DNA from: Campylobacteraceae bacterium
GTDB taxonomy: Bacteria; Campylobacterota; Campylobacteria; Campylobacterales; Sulfurovaceae
Assembly: GCA_027063105.1 (NCBI GenBank)
Contig: JAMOSL010000028.1
Coordinates: 1-64,000 of the forward strand
Direction: 5' to 3'
DNA: 64,000 bases
Numbering within the stretch: the stretch's first letter is position 1; each line of letters begins with the position of its first letter. Below, piece after piece: positions 9,444 through 19,531 of the stretch. Position numbers and translations under genes: made by a program. The notes beneath the pieces are model-generated. The model saw nothing but the letters and a program-made list of their open reading frames with translations, was not told where the DNA came from and did no database searches.

Positions 9444-10472
9444 TTATATCATCATCACAATAGCTGTGATGAGAATGTTTACTAGGGCTAATGGCATAAG
9501 AACTTTCCAACATAGCCACATTAATTGGTCTGGTCTGATATGTGGCCAAGATGCTCTAACCCATAACATCAGAAAGAAGAAGAATGAAATTTTAAGAATT
9601 ATAATAAACCAACCAGCAATAAATCCTAAATCATTATATCCACCAAGGAACATTACAGATGCTAAAATAGCTACTGTAATCATATTAGCATATTCACCAA
9701 TAAAGAACATACCCCATCTCATACCACTATACTCTGTTGCATACCCAGATATAACTTCTGCTTCATGTTCAAGAAGGTCAAATGGTGTTCTGTTTGTTTC
9801 TGCAAATCCTGCGATTAAGAATAAAACAAATGCTACAGGTTGTTGCCAAATTAGCCACTCTGTAAATTCACCAGCTTGATATTCATTGAAATCTACTAGA
9901 GATAATGAACCAACTAACATGATAGGTGCTAAAATAGATAACCCTGTAACAACTTCATAACTTAAAAATTGGATAGCTGTTCTAGCACTTCCGATAATAC
10001 CCCATTTATTAGCTTGAGCCATACCTGCTAAAAGTGGACCATATAATCCAGCAGCCATCATTCCTAAAACAAATAATATACCAACATTTATATCAGCTGC
10101 TATTGATGGTACAAATGTTCCACCTAATATTGGAATAAATTCAGGAATTATAAAGTCAGGAAAAACAGGTACGGATGCTAAAGCTATAAATGCTGTTGCT
10201 GCTGTAATTGCTGGTGCTATTTGAAAAATTAATTTATTAGCATTTTGTGGAATAATATCCTCTTGAGTAAAAAGTTTAATACCATCTGCTGCAATTTGTA
10301 AAAGACCAAAAGGACCAACATGAGTAGGTCCTAATCTTCTTTGCATAAATGCCAAAATCTTACGCTCTATATAAGTACCAAATCCAGCTATTGCTGAGAT
10401 TATTGTCAGAATAATTATCGCTTTGATAACTACTCCTAGACTGGTAACTTCAGGTAATACTGTTGCGTCCAT
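9444..10472 (-). CDS. nuoH: NADH-quinone oxidoreductase subunit H
   Basis: 342 aa, about eight helices, the subunit that forms the quinone pocket with NuoB and NuoD. Conserved blocks: RKILAFMQRRLGPTHVGPFG near the start, GSARTAIQFLSYEV in the middle, and AETNRTPFDLLEHEAEVISG with its acidic cluster facing the quinone channel. Length is typical. It lies 2 bp after the second nuoG copy. Confidence 0.96.
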   Translation of the reverse strand: MDATVLPEVTSLGVVIKAIIILTIISAIAGFGTYIERKILAFMQRRLGPTHVGPFGLLQIAADGIKLFTQEDIIPQNANKLIFQIAPAITAATAFIALASVPVFPDFIIPEFIPILGGTFVPSIAADINVGILFVLGMMAAGLYGPLLAGMAQANKWGIIGSARTAIQFLSYEVVTGLSILAPIMLVGSLSLVDFNEYQAGEFTEWLIWQQPVAFVLFLIAGFAETNRTPFDLLEHEAEVISGYATEYSGMRWGMFFIGEYANMITVAILASVMFLGGYNDLGFIAGWFIIILKISFFFFLMLWVRASWPHIRPDQLMWLCWKVLMPLALVNILITAIVMMI

Positions 10473-10474
10473 AT

Positions 10475-12931
10475 CTACACCTTTTTAATTGTTACGATTT
10501 TATATCTATCTCTACCAAATAGAGAATATACATCTTTGTCACTTTTGAAATCAGGGATAGATACAATATCGCCACCCATTCTATCATCAGCTACTACACC
10601 TAATACCATACTTTCTTTTCCAAAGTTAACTTCAACTTTATCACCTAAGGCTTTTGCCTTAGAAGGACTTGCATAAAGAGAGAAACTCTCAAAGATTTGA
10701 TGTGTTTTATCTGTGAAATCATTAAATTGTCTTTGAGGATTACATCTATATGCAATTTCTCCATCTAAGACAATACTATCATCAAACTTGTTTACTTCAA
10801 AATCACTATCTCTTTTCATTAAGTTTTCTAAAGCATAACCTCTATTCTCTTCACCACTATTTGTATAACCATTTGGTAAATCATCAAAGTTAGCAGAGAT
10901 AAATCCTCTTTTTGATGCAAGTAAAGGAGTCCAATCAATAGTTAAATCTTGATTACATCCTAAAGATTTCATCAAATCATTTAACTCATAGCCTTTATAT
11001 TCCAATGCAGAATTTGTTGGAGTAACTCTTTTATTCATATTTGTAAGAGTTCCCTCTTGTTGATTCATTGCTGGAATATCAAAATCTCCACTTCCTAAAG
11101 CAGATATTTCAAAATCACCTATTTCATTATATCCAACAACATATCCATCTTCACTCTCATCAAGTTCACAAATTAATGCTACACCTAAAGAGTTGGTTTT
11201 TGGTGGTATCATCGCTACTTTCATGTTACAACTAGTTTCAATTAATGCAACAAGGTTAGCTAAATTTTTAGCTTTAGGATGATAATATAAATCCTCACCT
11301 ATTATTAGGGAGAATGTCTCTTTTTTCTTCATGATTTTAGTAAATGTATCAGCAAATTTAGAATCACCACCAACAAGAGTTACTAATTCATTAACATCTA
11401 CTTCAACCTCTTTCTCAACCATTTCAGGAACTTTCTTAGTTATCTCTTTACTCTCACCAGTAGCTTTATCTGTCACTGTTTCTGTGATAGACTTCATTAC
11501 TTTCTCTTTAACTATTACTGTTTTAGTTGAATGGAATGAGTTAATATAATCTATAGTATCTTCTGCTAATTTTGATTTATCTGCGAATAGGTCTAAAATA
11601 AGATATAAAACTGCCTCTTCTTGACCGACTTTATGGGCAAATGTAACTATATTTTTACCCATATCTGATATTAAAGAGTCAGCAATTGGATGGAAATATA
11701 AACCTGAACCTTTATTCATTTTTTGAATATTATTAAAGGCGTATCTAGCATTTGGATTATCATTTCTTAGACTAGCTCCAACACTAATTACAAAATCCGT
11801 TTTCATAATCTCTTTAAAATCACTACCATAAAGAATTTGACCTGCTGGTTTTGAATATGCTCTTAAGAATTGTTGAAAAGCATAAGCATCAGAGTTAACT
11901 AATTTTTTACCAAATTCATCTTTCAGAGTTTGAAGCATTAAAGCCTCTTCATTAGTAATAACAGAGTTGAATTTAATTGTATCAGCTTTTTTAAGTGCTT
12001 CTACAGCCCTATCAAATGCCTCTTTATCTTTACCTTCTACACGATTTTCAAAATCATAACCAAATCTACCAGCTCCACATAGAGATACATAGTTCCACTC
12101 ATTTGTAACTCTATAAATCTTCTCTGTCTTATCTTCTATCGATGTATGTTTTGTTTCATAATAAATCTGGCAACCACTACTACAATGAGCACAAGTTGCA
12201 GGAACTCTTTTTAATTCCCATGCGTTAGTTGTATATACAAAATCTTTACTAACTAAAGCACCCACAGGACATACAGCAATACACTCACCACAATCACTAC
12301 AATTTGTTTGGTCTGTTCCATTACTTGGCACAATTACAGATTTTTGTAATTTATTCCACATAGCATAGGCATCTTTTGGCATTAAACTTTTCTGCTCTTT
12401 ACCAAGCTTTTCTCCACCTCTAGGGCCTGTTTTAATGGCACTATCACCCATCATATCTTTACATACTGTAGTACATCGTTCACACACAATACATAAACCT
12501 GCATCATAATGTAAAATACTACTCCATTCTATAGTTTCTCTTTTTGTATCAGGTATCATATAACTCTGTGAGTCAACACCTAATTCTAGAGTATAATTTT
12601 GAAGTTCACACTCACCACTTTGGTCACATACTCCACATTGAAGAGGGTGATTAACATCATAAACTTCCATAATAGCTCGACGCTCTTCTAAAATCTCTTC
12701 AGTTGTAGTAGTAACTTCCATCCCATCTTTGGCTTTAGCATTACATGCATAGACTCTTTTTCCATCAGCTTCTACCAAACAGATACGACAAGCTAATGTT
12801 GGCGAACATCTTGTAAGGTAGCAGATAGCAGGAATAAATATATCATTAGCACGGGCAGCATTTAGAATATATTCACCCTCTTGAGTTTTATATTCAATAC
12901 CGTCAATTTTAATTGTTATTTCATTACTCAT
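10475..12931 (-). CDS. nuoG: NADH-quinone oxidoreductase subunit G, second copy
   Basis: 818 aa. Iron-sulfur subunit of complex I, paralogous to the gene immediately upstream. It starts with a 2Fe-2S ferredoxin domain (CYLTRCSPTLACRICLVE), then a His/Cys cluster motif (NHPLQCGVCDQSGECELQN), two 4Fe-4S motifs (CIVCERCTTVC; CSDCGECIAVC) and an N7-type motif CAHCSSGC with a later cysteine in SLCGAGRFG. The rest is a degenerate molybdopterin-oxidoreductase fold. A charged insert with repeated K, E and V residues lies around residues 465-510 and is missing or much shorter in copy 1. All cluster ligands look intact, so both copies could carry electrons. The gap to copy 1 is 2 bp. Confidence 0.93.
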   Translation of the reverse strand: MSNEITIKIDGIEYKTQEGEYILNAARANDIFIPAICYLTRCSPTLACRICLVEADGKRVYACNAKAKDGMEVTTTTEEILEERRAIMEVYDVNHPLQCGVCDQSGECELQNYTLELGVDSQSYMIPDTKRETIEWSSILHYDAGLCIVCERCTTVCKDMMGDSAIKTGPRGGEKLGKEQKSLMPKDAYAMWNKLQKSVIVPSNGTDQTNCSDCGECIAVCPVGALVSKDFVYTTNAWELKRVPATCAHCSSGCQIYYETKHTSIEDKTEKIYRVTNEWNYVSLCGAGRFGYDFENRVEGKDKEAFDRAVEALKKADTIKFNSVITNEEALMLQTLKDEFGKKLVNSDAYAFQQFLRAYSKPAGQILYGSDFKEIMKTDFVISVGASLRNDNPNARYAFNNIQKMNKGSGLYFHPIADSLISDMGKNIVTFAHKVGQEEAVLYLILDLFADKSKLAEDTIDYINSFHSTKTVIVKEKVMKSITETVTDKATGESKEITKKVPEMVEKEVEVDVNELVTLVGGDSKFADTFTKIMKKKETFSLIIGEDLYYHPKAKNLANLVALIETSCNMKVAMIPPKTNSLGVALICELDESEDGYVVGYNEIGDFEISALGSGDFDIPAMNQQEGTLTNMNKRVTPTNSALEYKGYELNDLMKSLGCNQDLTIDWTPLLASKRGFISANFDDLPNGYTNSGEENRGYALENLMKRDSDFEVNKFDDSIVLDGEIAYRCNPQRQFNDFTDKTHQIFESFSLYASPSKAKALGDKVEVNFGKESMVLGVVADDRMGGDIVSIPDFKSDKDVYSLFGRDRYKIVTIKKV

Positions 12932-12933
12932 CT

Positions 12934-15177
12934 TTAACTATCCATTTTTTCTAATTTTGGTTGACTAAATCTATAAGAGGATACCAAAGTGCTACTTAAT
13001 CCCATATCGAAAGTAGGATTAATAGCAATAGTTCCTTTCATTAATGTATCAATCTTAAACACTCTTTCATAATTAACGCCATTTAAAGTAAATTTAATTT
13101 TATCTTTATCTTTTAATTTTGCTACTGTGGCAAATTGAGAAGAACCCTTTAATACAGTTTCATTACTTAGATATTCACTTTTATTTGTAAATGCAGAAAA
13201 CTGTGTTCCCTTATTACAATTATAGATTACACTGCCATCATAAGTTGGAAGAGTTGAAATTTCATCTAAATCTAAATTTTGTTCATGATTGACTATATCT
13301 AATAAATATCCTCTATGCTCATTACCTATACTATCAAAATAATCTGGTAATTCATCAAATTTAATTGATTTATAACCATTCTTAATAGGCAGATGAGGTG
13401 TATAATCTATTGTATATTTATTATTTAAACCTAAAGCATTTGCAATATCATTTAATACATATCCATGATACTCTAATCCTACATTTGTTGGAACAACTCT
13501 CTTATCAACAGTTGTAAAAGTTCCTTCTTGTTGATTAAGAGCAGGTATATCTAAATCAGTATTACCTAAAGCACTCAATACAAAATCTCCTTCTGTATTA
13601 TAACCGATTGTGTACCCATTTACCTCATCACTAAGGTCGCATATTAAAGAAACACCTAAAGCATTAGTAGCAGGTGGAACTATAAGAACTTCAAAGTTAG
13701 TATGAATTTCTATCAGTCCAAGTAATTTTGCAATATTCTTAGCTTGTGGATGATTATATAAATCTGAACCGATAACTAAACTAAATCCAGATTTCCTGTT
13801 TAAAGATTTTGATAAATCAGCTAATTCCTCTTCTCCAATATTGCTCTCTGCACTTAGATTTCCAATATCTAAATCATCTAAATAATTTTTAATATTCTCA
13901 TCATCACTATTTATTAAAGTTCTAGCTAAAAGAGCTGTAACACCCTCTTCACTACCAACTTCATACTTAATAAATTGTGTAATAATTTCTTTCATTGAAT
14001 AATCTTCCATTGGATGCATATATATTACTCTAGCTCGTTTTCGTCTACTTGCCATTGTAATATGATATTTAACCATTGGATTATCATCATTAATTCTTGA
14101 ACCTAATACTATGATACCTTGTGATTTAGAGATATTTTCAAGATTTCCACTATATAAGGATTTGCCTGTAATGCTATTAAATTCATTTAAAAATTTCTGA
14201 TAACCTCTAGCTTCATCACATACTAAATTAATATCATATTTTTCTTTTATATTTTGAAGAATTAATGCCTCTTCATTTGTAATAGTTGCACTAAATCTAA
14301 TAGTATCAGCTTTTTTAAATGCTTCTACTGCATTATCAAATGCTATTTCATCTTTGGTTACATTATTATTAGCATAATCAAATCCAAACCTACCAGCACC
14401 ACAGAGAGATGAAAACTCATAATTATTTGTTACTCGATATATTTTTTTCTCATTATTAAAAATGCTATCTGCTTTAACCTCATAACTAAGTTGACAGGCA
14501 GAACTACAATGAGAACAACTAGCAGGAATCTTATTTAATTCCCATGCATTTGATGAGTATTTAAAATCTGTACTAACTAATGCTCCAACAGGACATACAG
14601 ACATACATTCCCCACAATTACTACAATCTTCATCTAGTTTTGTATTAATAATAGTAGAGTTATATCCACCTGAACTGATTGCTAAAACATTGTCTCCTAC
14701 AATTTCGGTACAAACTCTTACACATTTTTCACACATAATACATAAAGATGGGTCATAAGATATAAATCCCCAATCTTGAACTGGTCTATGTTGCTCTTTA
14801 GCCGTAAATGTTTGTTTATCTACCTCAAATTCCATTGTCTTATTTTGTAAATCACACTCTCCACTCTTATCACATACTCCACATTCTAAAGGGTGATTTA
14901 CATCATAAAGTTTCATAATATTTTTTCGTTGTTTTTCTATTTCTGGAGTTGAAGTTGTAATAATCGCCCCATTAATAGCTTTTTCTTGGCAAGATAATAT
15001 CATCCCTTCAACACCCTCAACGGCAACAACGCACATTCTACAACTAGCAATAGGTGCAACTTTTGTTAAGTAACACATAGTTGGGATATAAATATCATTA
15101 GCTCTAGCAATATTTAATATTGTATCACCAGCAACACCTTCACAATCCTTACCATTAATTTTAATTGAAATAGACAT
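12934..15177 (-). CDS. nuoG: NADH-quinone oxidoreductase subunit G, first copy
   Basis: 747 aa. Same domain order as the following gene: 2Fe-2S domain with CYLTKVAPIASCRMCVV, the His-containing cluster motif NHPLECGVCDKSGECDLQN, CIMCEKCVRVC, CSNCGECMSVC, and an N7-type CSHCSSAC with a partner cysteine in SSLCGAGRFG. The C-terminal half is a molybdopterin-oxidoreductase-like domain without a recognisable cofactor site, as in other NuoG proteins. The tandem arrangement with a second full-length NuoG is unusual for complex I in general; I believe it recurs in some sulfur-oxidising Campylobacterota, but could not check. It starts 1 bp after the NuoF-like gene. Confidence 0.93.
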   Translation of the reverse strand: MSISIKINGKDCEGVAGDTILNIARANDIYIPTMCYLTKVAPIASCRMCVVAVEGVEGMILSCQEKAINGAIITTSTPEIEKQRKNIMKLYDVNHPLECGVCDKSGECDLQNKTMEFEVDKQTFTAKEQHRPVQDWGFISYDPSLCIMCEKCVRVCTEIVGDNVLAISSGGYNSTIINTKLDEDCSNCGECMSVCPVGALVSTDFKYSSNAWELNKIPASCSHCSSACQLSYEVKADSIFNNEKKIYRVTNNYEFSSLCGAGRFGFDYANNNVTKDEIAFDNAVEAFKKADTIRFSATITNEEALILQNIKEKYDINLVCDEARGYQKFLNEFNSITGKSLYSGNLENISKSQGIIVLGSRINDDNPMVKYHITMASRRKRARVIYMHPMEDYSMKEIITQFIKYEVGSEEGVTALLARTLINSDDENIKNYLDDLDIGNLSAESNIGEEELADLSKSLNRKSGFSLVIGSDLYNHPQAKNIAKLLGLIEIHTNFEVLIVPPATNALGVSLICDLSDEVNGYTIGYNTEGDFVLSALGNTDLDIPALNQQEGTFTTVDKRVVPTNVGLEYHGYVLNDIANALGLNNKYTIDYTPHLPIKNGYKSIKFDELPDYFDSIGNEHRGYLLDIVNHEQNLDLDEISTLPTYDGSVIYNCNKGTQFSAFTNKSEYLSNETVLKGSSQFATVAKLKDKDKIKFTLNGVNYERVFKIDTLMKGTIAINPTFDMGLSSTLVSSYRFSQPKLEKMDS

Positions 15178-15178
15178 A

Positions 15179-17188
15179 TTAGACCACCGCCATTGATATA
15201 TAATAACATCTCATACATCTCTCTGCTTCGCTAATAGCCTCTTCACCAGTAAATCCTAAATTAACTTCTCGATTATTATATTTTCTTTCATCAGTTTCTA
15301 GTTTTTCACTAACTACTCTAGGTAATCCTGGCATCCAACCTGTAACTTTTTCTTTTTTATCGTAAACTTTGAGCTTATTTAAATGGTCTTCCATTATTTC
15401 ATCGTCAGTTAGACTAACTTTGCCATCATAAATATATCTAGTAATTACACTAGATGCTCTTTTAGCTTGTCCTACTGCATTAACTATAGTCATAGGTCCA
15501 TATTCACAGTCACCAGATGCAAATAATCCATCTCTACTTGTCATGTAATCTTTACCATTTGTTAAAATTGTATTCCAAGATGTTAATTTTAAATCCCACT
15601 TTTCTGGTATAAGTTGTAAGTCTGCTGCTTGAGATACGGCAGGAATTAAAAAATCACAATCAATTTCAAAATCACCATCATCTATTTTAACAAGTTGAGC
15701 TCTACCACCATCAGGGTCTGGAACTAATTCGAACTTGTTAATTAATAATTTCGTTATCTGATTATTTTCATCGAATATCTCTTCAACAGCAGAGTGGAAT
15801 ATAAACTCAACACCCTCTTCAACTGCTTCATGATACTCTTCGTAAGTTGTATTTCTAATAATTGTTTTTTCATCTCTACGATAAATCATAATTACTTTTT
15901 TCGCACCTTCACGAATAGAACATCTGACAACATCCATAGATGTAAATCCACCACCAACACATACAACTGTTTTATCTTTTAAGTCATCAGAAGCAGATGA
16001 ACCAATGCCATATTTAGTCCAAAGATTAACTTTATCAAGCATATCAATAGCACCCCAATAACCATCCATATCTGATTTTTCGTTTTTAGCTCTAACTTTT
16101 TTTGATAATCTTGTTCCAAAAGCTAACATAGTTGCATCATATTCTGCATCTATCTCTTCTAATCTTTTATCATCTACTCTATGGTTTGCATATACAGTTA
16201 CTGCTTCCATAGAAGTAACAAGTTCAATATCTTTGTTATATTTATCTATTGGCATACGATACTCTGGAACACCAACAGCTACTTCACCACCTAAAACAGG
16301 AAGTTCTTCAAAAATATCAACTTTAATACCTTCTAATGCTAAATAGTATGCAGTAGTTAAACCAGCTGGTCCAGCTCCAATAATCGCTACTTTTTTACCA
16401 TCATTTTTAAGAGGTTTTGGTTCATATGGGTGTTGCCAATCTAATCCGTGGTCTGTCTCATAATCAGCACCTAATCTTTTAAGTTCCATAATTGATATTG
16501 GTTCATCAAGATTTGTTCGTCTACAAGCATCTTCACAAGGGTGTGGACATACTCTACCACATGTATGAGCTAAAGGCATAGTCTGTCTAGTTGCACCTAA
16601 AGATTCAGTGAATACCATATCTCTTACACCCTCAATATATGCAGGAATATCAACATGAGCAGGACACATATCAGTACAAGGTGCTGTCACCTTTGCAATA
16701 TAATTTATATCTTGATCATAGTGTTTTGATTGCTCTTGATTATCAATACATTTATCAAATTGCTCTTTATAATGTTTCATTAAATCTAATATTGGTTTAG
16801 GTACAGTTCTACCTATTTCACATTTAGACGTTACCATCATAGTTTCACTAACTTCTGTTAAATGTTCTATATCTTCATGACTTCCATCACCTCTTGCTAT
16901 TTTATCTAATAGGTCAAAGAGAATTCTACCACCCCATCTACCAGGAGCACATCTACCACAAGCTTCAGAGTATACTTGATATTGAGCTGCATATTCTGTA
17001 GCCAATCTAACAGCATCAACATCCTCTTGGAATATTGCTACACCGTCCCATCCAATAAATGCCTTTGAGCTTCTATCAGCAGTGTAATCCTCAGGGAGTT
17101 TGAATGCAGAGCTACTCCACTCTTCAGATGATTTACCTCTATTGTCAATAAATTCATCTTGCCAAGTAGAGAAAACAACAGCAGACAT
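15179..17188 (-). CDS. NuoF-position chimera: NuoF-type 4Fe-4S domain plus GltD-like NAD(P)H:FAD oxidoreductase
   Basis: 669 aa. It occupies the place of nuoF but lacks the NuoF FMN/NADH Rossmann domain. Residues about 60-150 resemble the C-terminal N3 domain of NuoF: C77, C80 and C123 are kept, but the third cysteine of CGxCxxC is G83. Residues 165-230 carry a GltD/DPYD-type cysteine set (C171, C175, C210, C214, C218, C222). Then follow an FAD site (GAGPAGL, 271-277), an NAD(P)H site (GGGFTS, 412-417) and a C-terminal CMRC pair. It probably oxidises NAD(P)H or another donor with FAD and passes electrons to NuoG. Starts with ATG overlapping the previous stop by 1 bp. The role in complex I is inferred from position. 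Confidence 0.88.
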   Translation of the reverse strand: MSAVVFSTWQDEFIDNRGKSSEEWSSSAFKLPEDYTADRSSKAFIGWDGVAIFQEDVDAVRLATEYAAQYQVYSEACGRCAPGRWGGRILFDLLDKIARGDGSHEDIEHLTEVSETMMVTSKCEIGRTVPKPILDLMKHYKEQFDKCIDNQEQSKHYDQDINYIAKVTAPCTDMCPAHVDIPAYIEGVRDMVFTESLGATRQTMPLAHTCGRVCPHPCEDACRRTNLDEPISIMELKRLGADYETDHGLDWQHPYEPKPLKNDGKKVAIIGAGPAGLTTAYYLALEGIKVDIFEELPVLGGEVAVGVPEYRMPIDKYNKDIELVTSMEAVTVYANHRVDDKRLEEIDAEYDATMLAFGTRLSKKVRAKNEKSDMDGYWGAIDMLDKVNLWTKYGIGSSASDDLKDKTVVCVGGGFTSMDVVRCSIREGAKKVIMIYRRDEKTIIRNTTYEEYHEAVEEGVEFIFHSAVEEIFDENNQITKLLINKFELVPDPDGGRAQLVKIDDGDFEIDCDFLIPAVSQAADLQLIPEKWDLKLTSWNTILTNGKDYMTSRDGLFASGDCEYGPMTIVNAVGQAKRASSVITRYIYDGKVSLTDDEIMEDHLNKLKVYDKKEKVTGWMPGLPRVVSEKLETDERKYNNREVNLGFTGEEAISEAERCMRCYYISMAVV

Positions 17189-17490
17189 TACTTAGCCTTC
17201 TCTTCATCAGTCTGGGAGGACTTTCTTAATGCTATATTTTGACGAGCTTCTTTTGTTGCTTCATCGGCTTTCTTAACAACAATAGTCCAATCAACTTCAT
17301 TAAATTTTAGTGAATTCATTAAATCATGACCTTGCTCTTTTATAACATCTGCACTTTTTTGAATAGATGAGAAATCATCAATTTCAAAGAGGAAGATACC
17401 AACCTCTGCAACTTTTAAATCTGTATCAATAAGCTCTACCATTCTATCATAAAATTCATCTTTCAAATGTCTTAAATCATATCGTTTCAT
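17188..17490 (-). CDS. Small NuoE-position subunit of the Campylobacterota type
   Basis: 100 aa, located where nuoE is expected between nuoD and the NuoF-like gene. It begins MKRYDLRHLKDEFYDRM and has no cysteine at all, so it cannot hold the 2Fe-2S cluster of a true NuoE. From memory, the opening resembles the short NuoE-replacing proteins (NuoX type) of Campylobacter and Helicobacter. The C-terminal 30 residues are highly charged. It probably is an adaptor between the NuoF-like protein and the rest of complex I, which is inference from position. The gene shares one base with the next. Confidence 0.82.
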   Translation of the reverse strand: MKRYDLRHLKDEFYDRMVELIDTDLKVAEVGIFLFEIDDFSSIQKSADVIKEQGHDLMNSLKFNEVDWTIVVKKADEATKEARQNIALRKSSQTDEEKAK

Positions 17491-17499
17491 TGTACCTCC

Positions 17500-18729
17500 T
17501 TAACGGTCAACTTCACCAAATACAATATTGGTACTACCAATAATGGTTACAACATCAGCTATATATGTTCCTACTAAAATTTCTTGAAGTAGTCCTGTGT
17601 GGAAGAAGCTAGGAGCTCTACATTTTAATCTATATGCGTAAGGCTCTCCTTCTGATTTAATATAGAAACCTAATTCACCTTTTGGAGATTCTGTTGGTGC
17701 ATATACCTCTCCAACTGGTGGTCTCATACCTTGTGTTACAAGCACAAAATGTTGCATTAAGGCATAATTCTGTGTCATAATTTCCTCTTTTGGTGCAGAT
17801 ATATATTGTGGAGAGTGTGCCATTAGTTTAGGTTCTGTTTTACTATGCATTGGAATAAGTTGTCTAAGAATTCTAACAGATTGTCTCATCTCTTCCATAT
17901 ATAAAGAATATCGTCCATAACTATCACATTTATCAGATACAGGAATATCAAAATCTAGTTCTCCATATAACTCATAAGGTTCTTCTTTACGAATATCATA
18001 TTTAACTCCACTACCTCTTAACATCACCCCTGTACAGCCCCAAGATTGAGCATCTTCAGCACTAATAACACCAACATCTTCTAAACGCATTTTCCAAATT
18101 CTGTTTTCTGTTAAAAGTGCTTCATAAGTATGTTCTATCTCATGATTTATTTTTGTACAGAATTTAGATAAATCTGTTAGCCATCTATTTGGTAAATCTA
18201 ATGGAACACCACCTATTCTAACAGCAGAGTGAGTTAATCTAGCTCCACAATAATCTTCCATTAAATCCATTGCGAATTCTCTTTCACGGAAAGCATATAA
18301 GAATACACTCATCGCTCCGACATCAAGTGCATGAGTTGCAACAAAGAATAAATGTGAAATAATACGGTTTAATTCAAGAAGCATAGTTCTAATAACTTGA
18401 GCTCTTCTAGGAACTTCAAGACCTAATAATCTCTCTACACTTAGGGCATAAGCATAATTATTTGAAGTTGAAGCTATATAATCTAATCTATCAGTTGTTG
18501 GTAGAAATTCATTATATGTCATATTTTCGGCCATCTTTTCGATACCACGATGTAGATACCCAATATCAGGATAGGCTTTTTTAACTAATTCACCCTCTAG
18601 TTCCAACACCAATCTAAGCTGACCATGAGCTGATGGATGTTGAGGACCAAAGTTGATAACCATAGTATTGTCATCTCTTTCAAAGTTTAGGTTTTCAAAG
18701 AATGGGGTTAATTTATTGGTTACTTGCAT
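17500..18729 (-). CDS. nuoD: NADH-quinone oxidoreductase subunit D
   Basis: 409 aa, normal size. This 49-kDa-type subunit binds quinone next to cluster N2. Key blocks: NFGPQHPSAHGQLRLVLELEG with the quinone-site histidine near residue 30, IGYLHRGIEKMAE, YNEFLPTTDRLDY, and at the end GTYIADVVTIIGSTNIVFGEVDR. It is derived from NiFe-hydrogenase large subunits, but the terminal metal ligands are absent, as expected. Spaced 9 bp from nuoC and 9 bp from the NuoE-like gene. Confidence 0.97.
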   Translation of the reverse strand: MQVTNKLTPFFENLNFERDDNTMVINFGPQHPSAHGQLRLVLELEGELVKKAYPDIGYLHRGIEKMAENMTYNEFLPTTDRLDYIASTSNNYAYALSVERLLGLEVPRRAQVIRTMLLELNRIISHLFFVATHALDVGAMSVFLYAFREREFAMDLMEDYCGARLTHSAVRIGGVPLDLPNRWLTDLSKFCTKINHEIEHTYEALLTENRIWKMRLEDVGVISAEDAQSWGCTGVMLRGSGVKYDIRKEEPYELYGELDFDIPVSDKCDSYGRYSLYMEEMRQSVRILRQLIPMHSKTEPKLMAHSPQYISAPKEEIMTQNYALMQHFVLVTQGMRPPVGEVYAPTESPKGELGFYIKSEGEPYAYRLKCRAPSFFHTGLLQEILVGTYIADVVTIIGSTNIVFGEVDR

Positions 18730-18738
18730 ATTCTCTCC

Positions 18739-19530
18739 CTACTTTCTTTTACTTAAAGTTTTTGTACCTGTTGTATAGTCAACCATAAATGTTTTACTAT
18801 AAGCTATTGGATTTTCTTCTTCTTTATCTTTATTGATTTCTGAACCAAATGGAACTTCGTATCCGACTCTTGAGAACCTTTGACCATCATATCTGTCTAC
18901 ATTAGATGGGTCTCTATTCTCTGGACCAATAACATCTCTATATTCTTTTCCAAATATTTTATCAACCTCATACCATGAAGCAAACTCATCTCCTTGGAGT
19001 GGATATGTCTTAAGTAGAGGGTGACCTTCCCAATCATCTGGCATAAGAATTCTTTTTAAGAAAGGATGATTATTTGCTTTTATGCCAAACATATCAAACA
19101 TTTCTCTCTCTGCAAAGTTCGCACTTTTGAAAAGACTAACAACTGATTTAACAGCTTCTTCTGGTTGAATACGACAGACAATTCTAACTCTTTTTGCCTC
19201 ATTAAGATTTAACATTTGATAAAAAACTTCAAATTCTTTATCTTTTGCTAAATAATCAACTGCACTCATTTCGCTTAACATTGTATATCCAGACTCATTT
19301 TTAAGAGTCTCTAATGCTTTAAAGTTATCTGTCGAATTAATAACTATTCTTAATTGTCCAAGCTCTATAGCAAATTCTTTAAGTTCAATAACATCTGACA
19401 GAGTTTTTACAACGCTATCAAAGTGTGAACCCTCTTCAACCATTTCTTTTGGAACTCGTGGAGCTACCCAAAATCTATCTGTATAATAAGACTTTTTTTG
19501 AACATCATCTTTTGGTACATATTTTCTCAT
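18739..19530 (-). CDS. nuoC: NADH-quinone oxidoreductase subunit C
   Basis: 263 aa, longer than the E. coli NuoC domain because of an N-terminal extension seen in Campylobacter-type NuoC. The family signature is clear: FAEREMFDMFGIKANNHPFL followed by RILMPDDWEGHPLLKTYPL. The roughly 60 C-terminal residues are variable. It is 1 bp from nuoB and 9 bp from nuoD, and is not fused to NuoD. Confidence 0.95.
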   Translation of the reverse strand: MRKYVPKDDVQKKSYYTDRFWVAPRVPKEMVEEGSHFDSVVKTLSDVIELKEFAIELGQLRIVINSTDNFKALETLKNESGYTMLSEMSAVDYLAKDKEFEVFYQMLNLNEAKRVRIVCRIQPEEAVKSVVSLFKSANFAEREMFDMFGIKANNHPFLKRILMPDDWEGHPLLKTYPLQGDEFASWYEVDKIFGKEYRDVIGPENRDPSNVDRYDGQRFSRVGYEVPFGSEINKDKEEENPIAYSKTFMVDYTTGTKTLSKRK

Positions 19531-19531
19531 A

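Noticed and set aside
9466..9879. Open frame of 137 codons on the plus strand
   Set aside because: It runs antisense through nuoH, has no ribosome site and no domain; nuoH is certain.
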